A stretch of 64,000 nucleotides of DNA, taken from Chloroflexota bacterium (GTDB taxonomy: Bacteria; Chloroflexota; Anaerolineae; Anaerolineales; Villigracilaceae). The DNA lies in assembly GCA_016234485.1 (NCBI GenBank), contig JACRBL010000010.1:1-64000 (forward strand), written 5' to 3'. Position 1 is the stretch's first letter. Every line of letters begins with the position of its first letter. The position numbers were made by a program, and so were the translations under genes. The notes beneath the pieces are model-generated. The model searched no databases. It saw only the letters and a program-made list of their open reading frames with translations, and was not told the DNA's origin. This document shows, piece after piece, positions 8,094-16,101 of the stretch.

Positions 8094-8697
8094 CCAACTC
8101 TTCCCCCTCTTAAACGCCTACCTCGACGGCGAACTGCGCGGACCTCGCCTGCGCGACATGGAACGCCACCTCGCGGACTGTGCAACCTGCCAGCGCGAAC
8201 TGGACGACCTGCGCCGCGTCTCGGACCTTTTGCGGGCCGCGCCCTCTCCCGCGTTCACCCCCGCCGACCGCTTCGCCTCCAACCTGACCCTGCTCCTGCC
8301 GCGTCGCCCCCAAGGGAGTCACCCATCCAAGGTCCCGCCCGCCGCGTGGTGGCTCGTCCCCGCCGGATTGCTCGGACTGTGGGTCTTCATCCAAACCGTC
8401 TCCGCGCTGACGAACTTCGTCTACGCGGCCGAGGCCAGCGGCATGCTCGCGCAGATCGCGCCCGGCCTGAGCGTAGGTCAGACGCAAACCGCCTGGTTCG
8501 CGGCCGCGTCCAATCTGCTCGATGTCCAACTGAACGCCAGCCAGCAATCCACGCTGTCCATGCTGAATCAAGTCAACCTGTTCGGCGTCAATTTTTTGCA
8601 GAGCATCTTCTGGCAGGCGGGACTGCTCGCGCTGTGCGTCATTTGGTTCCTCGCATGGAAAATCTGGGGCGAACCCTCGCCCGTTAATAATCTGTAG
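8086..8697 (+). CDS. Membrane-bound anti-sigma factor with zf-HC2 domain
   Basis: The 203-residue protein has an N-terminal putative zinc finger with the HLADCATC motif (HxxxCxxC) near residues 28-35, then a linker and a transmembrane helix (WWLVPAGLLGLWVFI), an exported segment and a second C-terminal helix. This is the ZAS anti-sigma design. The 8-base overlap with the sigma gene indicates equal expression. The exported loop of about 75 residues would be the sensor part; the signal is unknown. Confidence 0.88.
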   Translation: MHNQLFPLLNAYLDGELRGPRLRDMERHLADCATCQRELDDLRRVSDLLRAAPSPAFTPADRFASNLTLLLPRRPQGSHPSKVPPAAWWLVPAGLLGLWVFIQTVSALTNFVYAAEASGMLAQIAPGLSVGQTQTAWFAAASNLLDVQLNASQQSTLSMLNQVNLFGVNFLQSIFWQAGLLALCVIWFLAWKIWGEPSPVNNL

Positions 8698-8701
8698 ATC
8701 A

Positions 8702-8735
8702 AACACCTGCACTTGCGCCAGCTGCAAGTGTTGCC
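8702..8735. repeat. Palindromic AACACCTGCACTTGC repeat, intergenic copy
   Basis: ACTTGC and GCAAGT frame a short loop, giving a hairpin between the anti-sigma gene and the next membrane-protein gene. In reverse orientation the sequence matches almost base for base a copy inside the methyltransferase gene at 26374-26404. Confidence 0.7.
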
Positions 8736-8764
8736 AATTTGATACAACTTCACAAGGAGTAAAA

Positions 8765-9880
8765 ATGATAGACTTTGGAAAAATCCTCAAGCGTTCCTGG
8801 TACATTCTCTGGAACTATCGCGTTCTCTGGATCTTTGGCCTTCTGCTCGCCCTCACTGCTGGCGGCGGCGGAAGTAGCGGCAACTCAAGCTACCAATACG
8901 GCGGCGACAACGGCTCTAATGGAAACGGTAACGGCTTCGACCTGGAGCAGGCTCCCGAATTCTTCCAGGAATTTGCCGAGTGGCTCCAAAATGACGTAGC
9001 CCCGATTTTCGAGAACCCCAGCGAGCACGTCGCCACCTTCATCTGGATCGGCGTCGCCATCTTCCTGCTCATCCTGATCTTCGGCGCCATCGCGGCCTTC
9101 ATCCGCTACCCGTCCGAAGTGGCCGTGATGCGCATGGTGGACCGATTCGAGTCCACGGGCGAGAAAGTCGGCTTCCGCGAGGGTTGGAAACTGGGCTGGA
9201 ACCGCCGCGCCTTCCGTCTCTGGCTCATGGACTTGATCATCAGCCTGCCCGCGGTTTTCGTTCTGGGAGCGCTCGCGGCGCTGGGCATCGTCGTCCTGAT
9301 CAACGCGTCGGACGCCCCTGGCGATACCTGGGTCGGCGCGATGATCGCCACCATCGGATGCGTCTTCCTGCTGTTCTTCGCGGTCATCATCCTGACGGTC
9401 TTCCTTTCGCTGTTGCGTCATTTCTTCGCCCGCTTCGCCGCCCTCGAAGAAACCAGCCTGGGCGAATCGTTCCGCCGCGGTTGGGCCTTCTTTAAGCACA
9501 ATTGGAAGAGCGCCGCGTTGATGTGGCTCATCATGCTGGCGGTCGGGTTCGGCATTGGAATCGTGACAATCATCGCCTTCTTCCTGCTGATTCCTCTCTA
9601 CCTTGTCCTGCTCATCCCTGCCGTCATCGTGGCCGCCATCCCTGGCTTGATCGTGTATGGCATCGCCAGCCTCTTCTTCAGCGCCCCACTCGCCGTGATT
9701 GTCGCGGCCATCTTCGCCCTGCCTTTGTTCTTCACGATCCTGTTCGCGCCGCTCTTCCTGCTTAGCGGTTGGACAATGATCTATGACTCCACCGTCTGGA
9801 CATTGACCTACCGCGAAATGAAAGCGCTGGATGCCGCCATCATCGTGGAAGCCCCGCAAGAGCCAACGCTACCTGCGTAA
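8765..9880 (+). CDS. Multi-pass membrane protein with Gly/Ser-rich loop, unknown
   Basis: The 371-residue protein has a first helix at about 18-30, an exported loop rich in Gly, Ser and Asn (GGGGSSGNSSYQYGGDNG), and then five or so further helices separated by cytoplasmic loops; one carries TSLGESFRRGWAFFKHNWKS. The layout resembles membrane proteins related to the glycerophosphodiester phosphodiesterase membrane-domain and DUF7847 groups, but no catalytic site is present. AAGGAG precedes ATG 8765. It follows the sigma/anti-sigma pair and ends at an intrinsic terminator, so it is probably in their transcription unit. Confidence 0.7.
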   Translation: MIDFGKILKRSWYILWNYRVLWIFGLLLALTAGGGGSSGNSSYQYGGDNGSNGNGNGFDLEQAPEFFQEFAEWLQNDVAPIFENPSEHVATFIWIGVAIFLLILIFGAIAAFIRYPSEVAVMRMVDRFESTGEKVGFREGWKLGWNRRAFRLWLMDLIISLPAVFVLGALAALGIVVLINASDAPGDTWVGAMIATIGCVFLLFFAVIILTVFLSLLRHFFARFAALEETSLGESFRRGWAFFKHNWKSAALMWLIMLAVGFGIGIVTIIAFFLLIPLYLVLLIPAVIVAAIPGLIVYGIASLFFSAPLAVIVAAIFALPLFFTILFAPLFLLSGWTMIYDSTVWTLTYREMKALDAAIIVEAPQEPTLPA

Positions 9881-9892
9881 CATCTACCATTG

Positions 9893-9929
9893 AAAAGACT
9901 CCCGATCCATCAGGTCGGGAGTCTTTTTT
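9893..9929 (+). terminator. Intrinsic terminator
   Basis: AAAAGACTCCCGA (9893-9905) pairs with TCGGGAGTCTTTT (9915-9927), followed by further T residues. It ends the sigma factor transcription unit. Confidence 0.9.
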
Positions 9930-10029
9930 GATTCTTATCGTGGGGAAATCGGCGCTTGAATCGCGCGCTTTAAAGCCCTATACTGATCATGGAGATGTCT
10001 GATTCCGCAAATTCAAACTGGAGGCAGAA

Positions 10030-10377
10030 ATGACAACACATTCGGCTCGCTTCATCGAACGTCCGCACACCCGCACGGGTTGGTGGGCAGTCTGGCTCAT
10101 GGTCGCGTTCGCGGCGATGTTCCTCGTCAATATGTTCGTGTTCATGGCGTTTCCGTCCCTCGGCGATGGGGCCTGGCAACAGACTGTCCTGCCGTTTTAT
10201 GGGATCGCCATGCTCGCGTGCGGATTGGTCTCGGGCGCGCTTGGGCTGGTGGCAATCTCATATCAACATGATCGCTCATGGTTGGTCTGGCTGACCATCC
10301 TGCCGATGGCGTGGGTTGTCTTCATGTTGATCGGCGAGTTCCTCGTTCCTCTCATCTTCCCCGAACTGGCTCACTGA
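10030..10377 (+). CDS. Small three-helix membrane protein, unknown
   Basis: The 115-residue protein has three hydrophobic helices (AVWLMVAFAAMFLVNMFVF, YGIAMLACGLVSGALGLVAI, WLTILPMAWVVFMLIGEFLV). GGAGG lies seven bases before ATG 10030. It sits alone between two terminators, so it is likely a monocistronic unit. No family was recognised. Confidence 0.7.
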   Translation: MTTHSARFIERPHTRTGWWAVWLMVAFAAMFLVNMFVFMAFPSLGDGAWQQTVLPFYGIAMLACGLVSGALGLVAISYQHDRSWLVWLTILPMAWVVFMLIGEFLVPLIFPELAH

Positions 10378-10386
10378 AACGGTTAA

Positions 10387-10426
10387 AAAAACTCCTCCCC
10401 AGCCTTTGAGCCAGGGAGGAGTTTTT
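10387..10426. terminator. Bidirectional intrinsic terminator
   Basis: AAAAACTCCTCCC (10387-10399) pairs with GGGAGGAGTTTTT (10414-10426). A-runs and T-runs on both sides let it serve both the upstream + strand gene and the convergent nuclease gene. Confidence 0.9.
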
Positions 10427-10447
10427 GATTCCGTACTTTCTCAGAAC

Positions 10448-13400
10448 TTACTTGTGGACGACGATACTGCCGCCGCCGATGGCTTGTTGCGAGCCGTTAT
10501 CGTATACGACATGCGTCCCGCTTTCATCTTCGTACCAAATCTTCATGCGGAAGGTGTCGGGCTGTCCATCCACGGCGGTGATGATGAACTGGTAGGAGCC
10601 TTCGCCGTTGATGGTTCCCACGCCCTTGAACTGAGCCTTTGAGCCAGCCACCACGAGCCATTCGTAACTGGCACTCTTGAAGTTCAAGTTTCCGACCTTG
10701 AATTGGAACTCGGTGTTACCGACAGGCACGTTCGCGCCCTTTTGATACTTGGCAACAAAGCCGAAGGTGGCCTTGCCAGTCAGGGATGGGTCCGCGGCGT
10801 ACGCGCCCGCGGGCGAGTCGATCCAGCCGCCGCCAGTCACAAATCCGCCGTTCGGGTCGTAGACAACCACATACTCGTAGATGGCGGTATCGGTATTGCC
10901 GTAGCCGTCAGCCACAGTCACCGTAACAGTATAGACGCCAGGCACAGCGTAAACGTGGTCGCCTGTGATCGTGCCAGCGCCGTTCGCTTCGCTGACCGCT
11001 CCAACGGAGGAGTTACCGTCGCCCCAATCCCAGGTAGCGGTGTGTGTGTCGAGTTTGTCGGGATCGGTGAAGGAAACGCTCGCGTTCACGGTCGTGCCGA
11101 TCGCCGTCAAAGTGGGCGAAACGGCGATGGAGCCAAGTTCGGGCGCGTAGTTGACGACGTTCATGCCAACCACCACAGGGTCGTGATCCGAGGTGCGATA
11201 GGCGTTCGGTTCGTAGAGCGCGTCCTGCGCGGGCGGCTTGAAGGTGGTGTCGTAATCCAGCACATCAGGCTCATCAGAGTTGATATGCCAGTCCTCGGCG
11301 CCAGTGATCTGAGCCAGCAGGCTCGCGTTCGCCAGCGCGTGGTCGAGATAACCAGCCTGCCCGTCGAAGGTGTACGAATAGGCGTACAAACCCTGATAAT
11401 ACGAGATCAGGTTGGTGAAATCATCGCTCGTGCCAGCCGTGTCATCGGAACCTAACTTGATCTCATCAATGGCGTCTTCCATCGCATAGGAGTTCAGGTC
11501 GCCCATGATGATGAAGTCGGGATCGCCGCTTCCCGTCGGGTCGGTGGAGAGCCAATCCACGAGGGCTTGGGCCGCGGCTCGACGCGTCTGGCTACAATTG
11601 CCCTGGCCGTCGCCAAGGTCAGGATCGCCAATATCATCGCAGGCAGAACCCTTGGACTTAAGGTGATTGACAACCACCGTGAAGCGCCCACCCGTGGAAA
11701 GATCCTGGAAGGTTTGCGCCAGCGACGGGCGGCTCTTGGTATCAATGAAGCGCGGGTCGTCGGTCGAATCGAGAATTTGGTACGAACCAACGAGAGCGAC
11801 TTTGGCGGGTTGGTAAATGAGACCGACTTTGATCGCGTCCGTGCCGATCGTGCCAGTGTTGACGTACGCGTAGGTTCCAGCGCCCAACAAATCATTGAGG
11901 CCCGCCACAATGTCCGCGAGCGGCTCGGCGCCGGTGGAGTTTTCCAACTCGTTCAGGCCAATCACATCGGCATCGAGGCCAGCCAGCGCTTGCAGTAGTT
12001 TCGTGCGCTGACGGGTGAACTCGTCTACCTGGTCGCTGTCCCAGCCGCGGCATTCCATGCTGTTGGCGGGTCCGCATTTGTTATCGAACGGATTGCCCGT
12101 CGGATAATCTGCGGTGACGAAGTAGTTGAGCGTGTTCATCGCGGCCACCCGCAGACTGCCACCCACCGCTTCGGGCGCGACGGGACGCGGGTTCGCGGCG
12201 ACATAGTCCGCCGCGCCGGTCGGCTGGATGCGGTAGAGGCCGAAGTCATAGCCGAGGACGCCGACGGTGTTCGCAACGGTATCGCCGCCGCGGAAGAGAT
12301 TATTCAACCCGAAGGGGAGTCCGTTCGGGTGGCGGAGAATGCTCGGGTTTTGCGCGCCCAGCCCATTGTCGAGGGTGATGCGGCGCAGGCTGTTTTGGTA
12401 GGCGCGGTCGAGAGCGGGCGCGCCAGGTTCGTCAATGGCAGTCCCCGTGAAGGGTCGAGTCTCGCCAGTCAACGGCAGGGCGATGACCATTTCGCCGAAG
12501 CGTTCATAGTTGAAGTATTCTGCAATGACCAGCGCCTGCGGGAAGCGGACGAGCATGCCTTCGAAGCGTTCGGGTTCATCGGGATTGGCGAAGGGCATGG
12601 CGACATCGGTCGCGGAGACCGAGCCTGTTCCGCACGGCACGATGTTGGCGGCAGGCACCACGGACGAATCGGTGGTGGAGCCGTTGAGGGTGGTTTGCCC
12701 AAAGCGCTCGCGGGCATAGCCAGTGACGCGCACCACCTGGCCGACGCTCACCAGGTTGGAACTGCCCGTGTAAACAAAGATGCCATCCGAAGTGGCTGGG
12801 TTGCCATCGCCAGTGAGGTCTTGAATATAGAAGCCTCCGATGCCGACGCTGTTGCTTCCCTCAAAGTCGCCGACAACCACGCCCTTGGTGGTGACGGTTC
12901 CCGTGATCGCGGCAGAAAGCCCACTGCCCTGAATGTTGTAAATGGGCGTGAAAGGCGCGGCGCAAACATCGTAAGGCGAGAAGCCGACGATGAAGTTAAA
13001 CGCCATGTTATTGGGCGGATCGTTGGCGTCCACATCGCTGACCTGGTTGGCGAGAACGGTCAAGGTGCAGGTTTCGCCGTGCGTCAGCGCCACGCCAGGA
13101 TCGAGCGTGAAAGTGGTCGGGCCGCCGCTGAAATTGGTGGTGACTGTTCCGCTAACGGAGCAAACCAGCGTGAACCATGAGGATGTGACGTTAACTGGCT
13201 CGCTGAACGTGACCGACAGATTGGCATTGATGGGGAAGTCGGTCGCGCCGTTGACGGGATAGGTGGCCGCGACTTCGGGAGCCAGGTCCGAGACGCGCGG
13301 GGTGATGGAGAAGGAGTCAACCGCGAGGCCGTCGTCTGAACTCGCGATGTTGAAATCCGTCCAGCGAATCCAGAAGGTTGCGCCGTTGGGAATGCTCAAT

Positions 13401-14014
13401 CCTGTGATCGACAAACTGAGGGAGGCCTGGTTCGTGACCGAATTTCCGTTCAATGCCCCCGCTGTCGCCGCAAGGTTCGGGCTGTTGAAATCGAGGCTGT
13501 CGTAATCCGTCCAAGTTCCAGTCGTCAGGCTGGTTGCGTTGGCGCTGAATTGGAAGTCGAGACGATCCGCCGCGCCGCGATTGAGAACGCCCGCGCGCCA
13601 CATTTCGCCAATATAGGAAACGTCGAGAGTGGTGACAGTCTGTCCCGTATTGTTGGTGAACGACGCGCCGATGGTCGGGGTGACGCTTCCGCTTAGCAAT
13701 CCGCCAAACGCGCGTTCGGCGCTGGCAGTAGAGCCAAAGCTATACGTGTTGCCAGCGTTATTACTACCCGTTCCTATGCCATAGGTTGTGTTTGCGTTAC
13801 TTCCACTTTCTGAAAAATCCCATCCTGTGGGGAGAGCGACGCTGGTCCCGTTATCTGGCGTACCTGCCAGCGTACTGAAATCCTGAGTGTATGCGACATT
13901 TAGCGTTGTCAAACTGACAGAGCCTGCCGCCTGGGCGCTTTGGGTTGGCAATCCTCCCAGCATAAGCGCCAGAATGGCAAAGGCAGAAAACATTCGTAAC
14001 AAAGGTTGTTTCAT
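10448..14014 (-). CDS. Secreted ExeM/NucH-type extracellular endonuclease with Ig-like and PKD domains
   Basis: The 1,188-residue protein has a signal peptide (about 1-29, ending TQSAQA) and a beta-rich N-terminal region. A bacterial Ig-like domain follows (about 245-345, AATYPVNGATDFPINANLSV), then an OB-like segment (GTVTTKGVVVGDF). The endonuclease/exonuclease/phosphatase domain (about 625-980) has VAAMNTLNYF, IGLNELEN, VVNHLKSKG, IMGDLNSY and the final SDHDPVVV, so the metal and catalytic Glu, Asn, Asp and His are present. A PKD domain (TWDWGDGNSS) and a 110-residue beta-rich tail follow. The likely role is degradation of extracellular DNA for nutrients. GGAG precedes the ATG, and the gene is monocistronic. 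Confidence 0.9.
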   Translation of the reverse strand: MKQPLLRMFSAFAILALMLGGLPTQSAQAAGSVSLTTLNVAYTQDFSTLAGTPDNGTSVALPTGWDFSESGSNANTTYGIGTGSNNAGNTYSFGSTASAERAFGGLLSGSVTPTIGASFTNNTGQTVTTLDVSYIGEMWRAGVLNRGAADRLDFQFSANATSLTTGTWTDYDSLDFNSPNLAATAGALNGNSVTNQASLSLSITGLSIPNGATFWIRWTDFNIASSDDGLAVDSFSITPRVSDLAPEVAATYPVNGATDFPINANLSVTFSEPVNVTSSWFTLVCSVSGTVTTNFSGGPTTFTLDPGVALTHGETCTLTVLANQVSDVDANDPPNNMAFNFIVGFSPYDVCAAPFTPIYNIQGSGLSAAITGTVTTKGVVVGDFEGSNSVGIGGFYIQDLTGDGNPATSDGIFVYTGSSNLVSVGQVVRVTGYARERFGQTTLNGSTTDSSVVPAANIVPCGTGSVSATDVAMPFANPDEPERFEGMLVRFPQALVIAEYFNYERFGEMVIALPLTGETRPFTGTAIDEPGAPALDRAYQNSLRRITLDNGLGAQNPSILRHPNGLPFGLNNLFRGGDTVANTVGVLGYDFGLYRIQPTGAADYVAANPRPVAPEAVGGSLRVAAMNTLNYFVTADYPTGNPFDNKCGPANSMECRGWDSDQVDEFTRQRTKLLQALAGLDADVIGLNELENSTGAEPLADIVAGLNDLLGAGTYAYVNTGTIGTDAIKVGLIYQPAKVALVGSYQILDSTDDPRFIDTKSRPSLAQTFQDLSTGGRFTVVVNHLKSKGSACDDIGDPDLGDGQGNCSQTRRAAAQALVDWLSTDPTGSGDPDFIIMGDLNSYAMEDAIDEIKLGSDDTAGTSDDFTNLISYYQGLYAYSYTFDGQAGYLDHALANASLLAQITGAEDWHINSDEPDVLDYDTTFKPPAQDALYEPNAYRTSDHDPVVVGMNVVNYAPELGSIAVSPTLTAIGTTVNASVSFTDPDKLDTHTATWDWGDGNSSVGAVSEANGAGTITGDHVYAVPGVYTVTVTVADGYGNTDTAIYEYVVVYDPNGGFVTGGGWIDSPAGAYAADPSLTGKATFGFVAKYQKGANVPVGNTEFQFKVGNLNFKSASYEWLVVAGSKAQFKGVGTINGEGSYQFIITAVDGQPDTFRMKIWYEDESGTHVVYDNGSQQAIGGGSIVVHK

Positions 14015-14054
14015 GCATTTCTCCTTAACGGGTGATTTGGGATATGGTGAACTG

Positions 14055-14069
14055 ACGTGATTTTCACGT
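14055..14069. promoter_or_regulatory. Perfect dyad upstream of the nuclease gene
   Basis: ACGTGA (14055-14060) and TCACGT (14064-14069) are exact inverted copies around TTT, 41 bases upstream of the nuclease start. The position fits an operator, but no regulator in this window can be tied to it. Confidence 0.3.
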
Positions 14070-14234
14070 TGTACAAGCAGATTTGTAAAGGAACTTGTTG
14101 CGGCGTAGGCCTCCTAAACAAGGTTGTAATCCAACTTTCACCCCAGCGTTCAATTGTTTAGATTGTATGTTAGACCTTTCGAAAACGCAAGGAGATATGC
14201 TTAAAAAGTCGGAATTTATGTTCAGAAGACGAAC

Positions 14235-14243
14235 TGCTATAAT
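14235..14243 (+). promoter_or_regulatory. Extended -10 promoter element just before a start codon
   Basis: TGCTATAAT combines a TGn extension and a consensus TATAAT (14238-14243). It ends only seven bases before ATG 14251, so transcription would begin at or next to the start codon and the mRNA would be leaderless. Confidence 0.6.
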
Positions 14244-14250
14244 CCGCCGC

Positions 14251-15138
14251 ATGGATTCTCTACCCCCCTCTGTCCCCCCGAATGCAAATAAGCGTCGCAT
14301 TTGGGGGGAAGACATTCGCTTTTGGACGCGCGACTCTTCCATTTTGCTGGGCGGGTTTTTCCTTGTCATCTTCCTGATCGTCTACATTTGGTGGCCGCTT
14401 GCAGAAGAGGTTCTTTCCTATATTGACTGGAATGGCGAATGGTGGCGCTACATGGACTGGCTATTGCTGGGCGTGTTCGCGTTCATGTCGGTCACCATCG
14501 TCGCCCGCGCGGATTTGCGGACGGACGCGCTCATCGTCTTTGTCGGCGTGTGCGGAGGGCTGGCAATCGAATCGTGGGGCACGCAAACAAACCTGTGGCA
14601 TTACTACACTGCCGAACGTCCGCCGCTGTGGATCATCCCTGCCTGGCCGATTGCGAGTCTTTCGATTGATCGAATTACTCGATTGCTTCTTTTTTTAAAC
14701 ACAAAGGTCACAAAGGAACACAAAGGGGATTCATTTCTTTTCAAACTTCTTTATTGGATGACGTTTGGTTCCTTCTTGATTTTGATGGTGGCGTTCATCT
14801 CACCAACCTTCGACAAGTCGTACACGTGGCTGGCGCTCATTCTCTGCGTTCTCCTCATTATTACTCCCACCGATTATCGCTTTGCTTTCCTGACCTTTGT
14901 CGCGGGCGCGGGACTGGGCTACTACCTCGAGCTGTGGGGGACGACCCGCGAGTGTTGGACGTATTACACGTTGCAGACTCCGCCGCTGTTCGCGGTGTTG
15001 GCGCATGGGATGGCCGCGGTCGCGTTTTGGCGCGCGGGACTGGTGGTGAAGATGATCGGGGGGCGAATCCGCTCGGGGTGGTCGCGCCCGCCTGAGGCTA
15101 GTCCTGAGCGAAGTCGAAGGATCAAGGAAGAGGCGTAG
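14251..15138 (+). CDS. Multi-pass membrane protein with a duplicated W-x-YYT-PPL motif, unknown
   Basis: From ATG 14251 the protein has 295 residues and about seven or eight transmembrane helices. Two related motifs, WHYYTAERPPLWIIPAW and WTYYTLQTPPLFAVLAHG, stand about 110 residues apart, each after a Glu-x-Trp-Gly-Thr (ESWGTQT, ELWGTTR), which indicates internal duplication. The upstream frame to TTG 14095 is probably untranslated because an extended -10 box lies within it. Two repeat-derived stretches are in frame: NTKVTKEHKG and the C-terminal PEASPERSRR. The function is unknown; the paired polar motifs in membrane segments could hold a substrate site. Confidence 0.75.
   Translation: MDSLPPSVPPNANKRRIWGEDIRFWTRDSSILLGGFFLVIFLIVYIWWPLAEEVLSYIDWNGEWWRYMDWLLLGVFAFMSVTIVARADLRTDALIVFVGVCGGLAIESWGTQTNLWHYYTAERPPLWIIPAWPIASLSIDRITRLLLFLNTKVTKEHKGDSFLFKLLYWMTFGSFLILMVAFISPTFDKSYTWLALILCVLLIITPTDYRFAFLTFVAGAGLGYYLELWGTTRECWTYYTLQTPPLFAVLAHGMAAVAFWRAGLVVKMIGGRIRSGWSRPPEASPERSRRIKEEA
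14699..14728 (+). repeat. CACAAAGG tandem repeat inside a membrane-protein gene
   Basis: Three tandem units (ACACAAAGGTCACAAAGG, then AACACAAAGGGG) are read in frame as NTKVTKEHKG in a loop between two transmembrane helices. The same motif forms the ends of the 90-bp element at 60146-60235. Confidence 0.7.
15090..15121 (+). repeat. CCTGAGCGAAGTCGAAGG repeat encoding a C-terminal tail
   Basis: The sequence GTCCTGAGCGAAGTCGAAGG is a well-known dispersed motif in Chloroflexota and related genomes, as I recall. Here it encodes SPERSRR near the end of the membrane protein, so the protein's last residues are probably repeat-derived. Confidence 0.5.
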
Positions 15139-15143
15139 TTGGG

Positions 15144-15233
15144 GAGTGCGTCGCACCCAAAAGGTGGACTCGGCTCGTTGGCAGAAAAAATTCAAAGGTA
15201 GATAAATCCAAAAGGGGGTGGTGCGACACACCC
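15144..15233. repeat. GTGCGTCGCACCC / GGGTGGTGCGACACAC inverted repeat
   Basis: Imperfect inverted arms (15144-15158 and 15214-15233) frame an AT-rich middle in the gap between the membrane-protein gene and the TetR promoter. It has no T-run and looks like a small dispersed element. Confidence 0.45.
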
Positions 15234-15252
15234 TCGCGCGGGAGGAATCCTA

Positions 15253-15281
15253 TTGACAATCTAATTTGTCAGGCATATAAT
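15253..15281 (+). promoter_or_regulatory. Sigma-70 promoter of the TetR/export operon
   Basis: TTGACA (15253-15258) and TATAAT (15276-15281) are both perfect consensus boxes with the ideal 17-base spacer. The predicted start point, near 15288, lies at the left edge of the operator dyad. Confidence 0.88.
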
Positions 15282-15288
15282 CCCGAAT

Positions 15289-15311
15289 AATAAACCGACG
15301 GTCGGTTTATT
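15289..15311. promoter_or_regulatory. TetR-type operator
   Basis: AATAAACCGAC and GTCGGTTTATT form a perfect 23-bp dyad around a single G. It sits on the predicted transcription start and 13 bases before the TetR start codon. ACCGAC-GTCGGT half sites are typical of TetR/AcrR-family operators, so autorepression is expected. Confidence 0.85.
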
Positions 15312-15324
15312 GAAAGAGACGAAT

Positions 15325-16017
15325 ATGCCACGCGTTGTTAAAGAAGAAGACTTCGCCGCAAGGCGCAAGGAAATTTTGGATGTCGCCCGTCAGTTGGTTT
15401 ATACCAAGGGTTACGAGCAGGTGTCCATTCAGGAAATTTTGGATACGCTGAAAATCTCGAAGGGGGCGTTCTACCATTATTTCAACTCCAAACAAGATTT
15501 GTTGGACGGGTTGATTGACGGCATGATAGACGCCGCCGAGCAGATCCTCCGCCCCATCGTGGATGACCCCGCGCTTTCTGCCATCGAAAAGTTGCGGCGC
15601 TATTTCGACGCGGGCGGACGTTGGAAGGTGGCGCAGAAAGCGTTCATGCTCGACCTGTTGCGAATCTGGCGCTCGGACACGAACGCGCTCATGCGCCAAA
15701 AACAGGAAGCCGCGGCGATGAAACGGATCGCGCCTGTATTAACGAAGATTATCCGACAGGGAATCGCAGAAGGCGTGTTCTCAACGAAGTATCCCGATCA
15801 ATTTGGAAGCATGCTTGTGGGCTTGTCGCGCGGGTTTGAGGATTCGGTGGCCGACCTGTTGCTGGCCGAACATCCCCCGCCCGACGCGTTGGAGCAATTG
15901 GACGCGGCCATCGGCGCATATTCTGATTCGATGGAACGAATCCTCGGCGCGCCGGCAGGTTCCCTGCCATTGGCCGATATTGAAATTTTGAAAGAATGGT
16001 TATCCATTGAATCTTGA
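15325..16017 (+). CDS. TetR/AcrR family transcriptional repressor
   Basis: The 230-residue protein has an N-terminal helix-turn-helix (about 10-60; YEQVSIQEILDTLKISKGAF and YHYFNSKQDLL) and a helical ligand-binding domain. ATG 15325 is preferred over the upstream TTG 15310 because the latter lies inside the operator. The gene heads a run of export genes and has a strong promoter with an overlapping operator, so it most likely represses itself and the transporter until a substrate binds. Confidence 0.92.
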   Translation: MPRVVKEEDFAARRKEILDVARQLVYTKGYEQVSIQEILDTLKISKGAFYHYFNSKQDLLDGLIDGMIDAAEQILRPIVDDPALSAIEKLRRYFDAGGRWKVAQKAFMLDLLRIWRSDTNALMRQKQEAAAMKRIAPVLTKIIRQGIAEGVFSTKYPDQFGSMLVGLSRGFEDSVADLLLAEHPPPDALEQLDAAIGAYSDSMERILGAPAGSLPLADIEILKEWLSIES

Positions 16018-16031
16018 GCGCTGAATAGGAA

Positions 16032-16079
16032 TCCGAAAGTTCTACTTTCGGAGCATCGCCCCCGAAGTAGAACTTCGGG
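16032..16079. repeat. Tandem short hairpins with three-base loops
   Basis: TCCGAAAGT-tct-ACTTTCGGA (16032-16052) and CCCGAAGT-aga-ACTTCGGG (16061-16079) follow each other between the TetR gene and the first permease gene. Similar paired hairpins with tct, tcc or aga loops occur at 40441-40463 and 47125-47169. Confidence 0.7.
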
Positions 16080-16101
16080 AATCCTGAAAATGGAGAAAAG
16101 A

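Noticed and set aside
8885..9859. Long open frame opposite the 8765-9880 membrane-protein gene
   Set aside because: Its translation is Glu/Asp/Gln/His-rich low-complexity sequence with no hydrophobic or motif structure, which is the antisense image of a GC-rich membrane gene.
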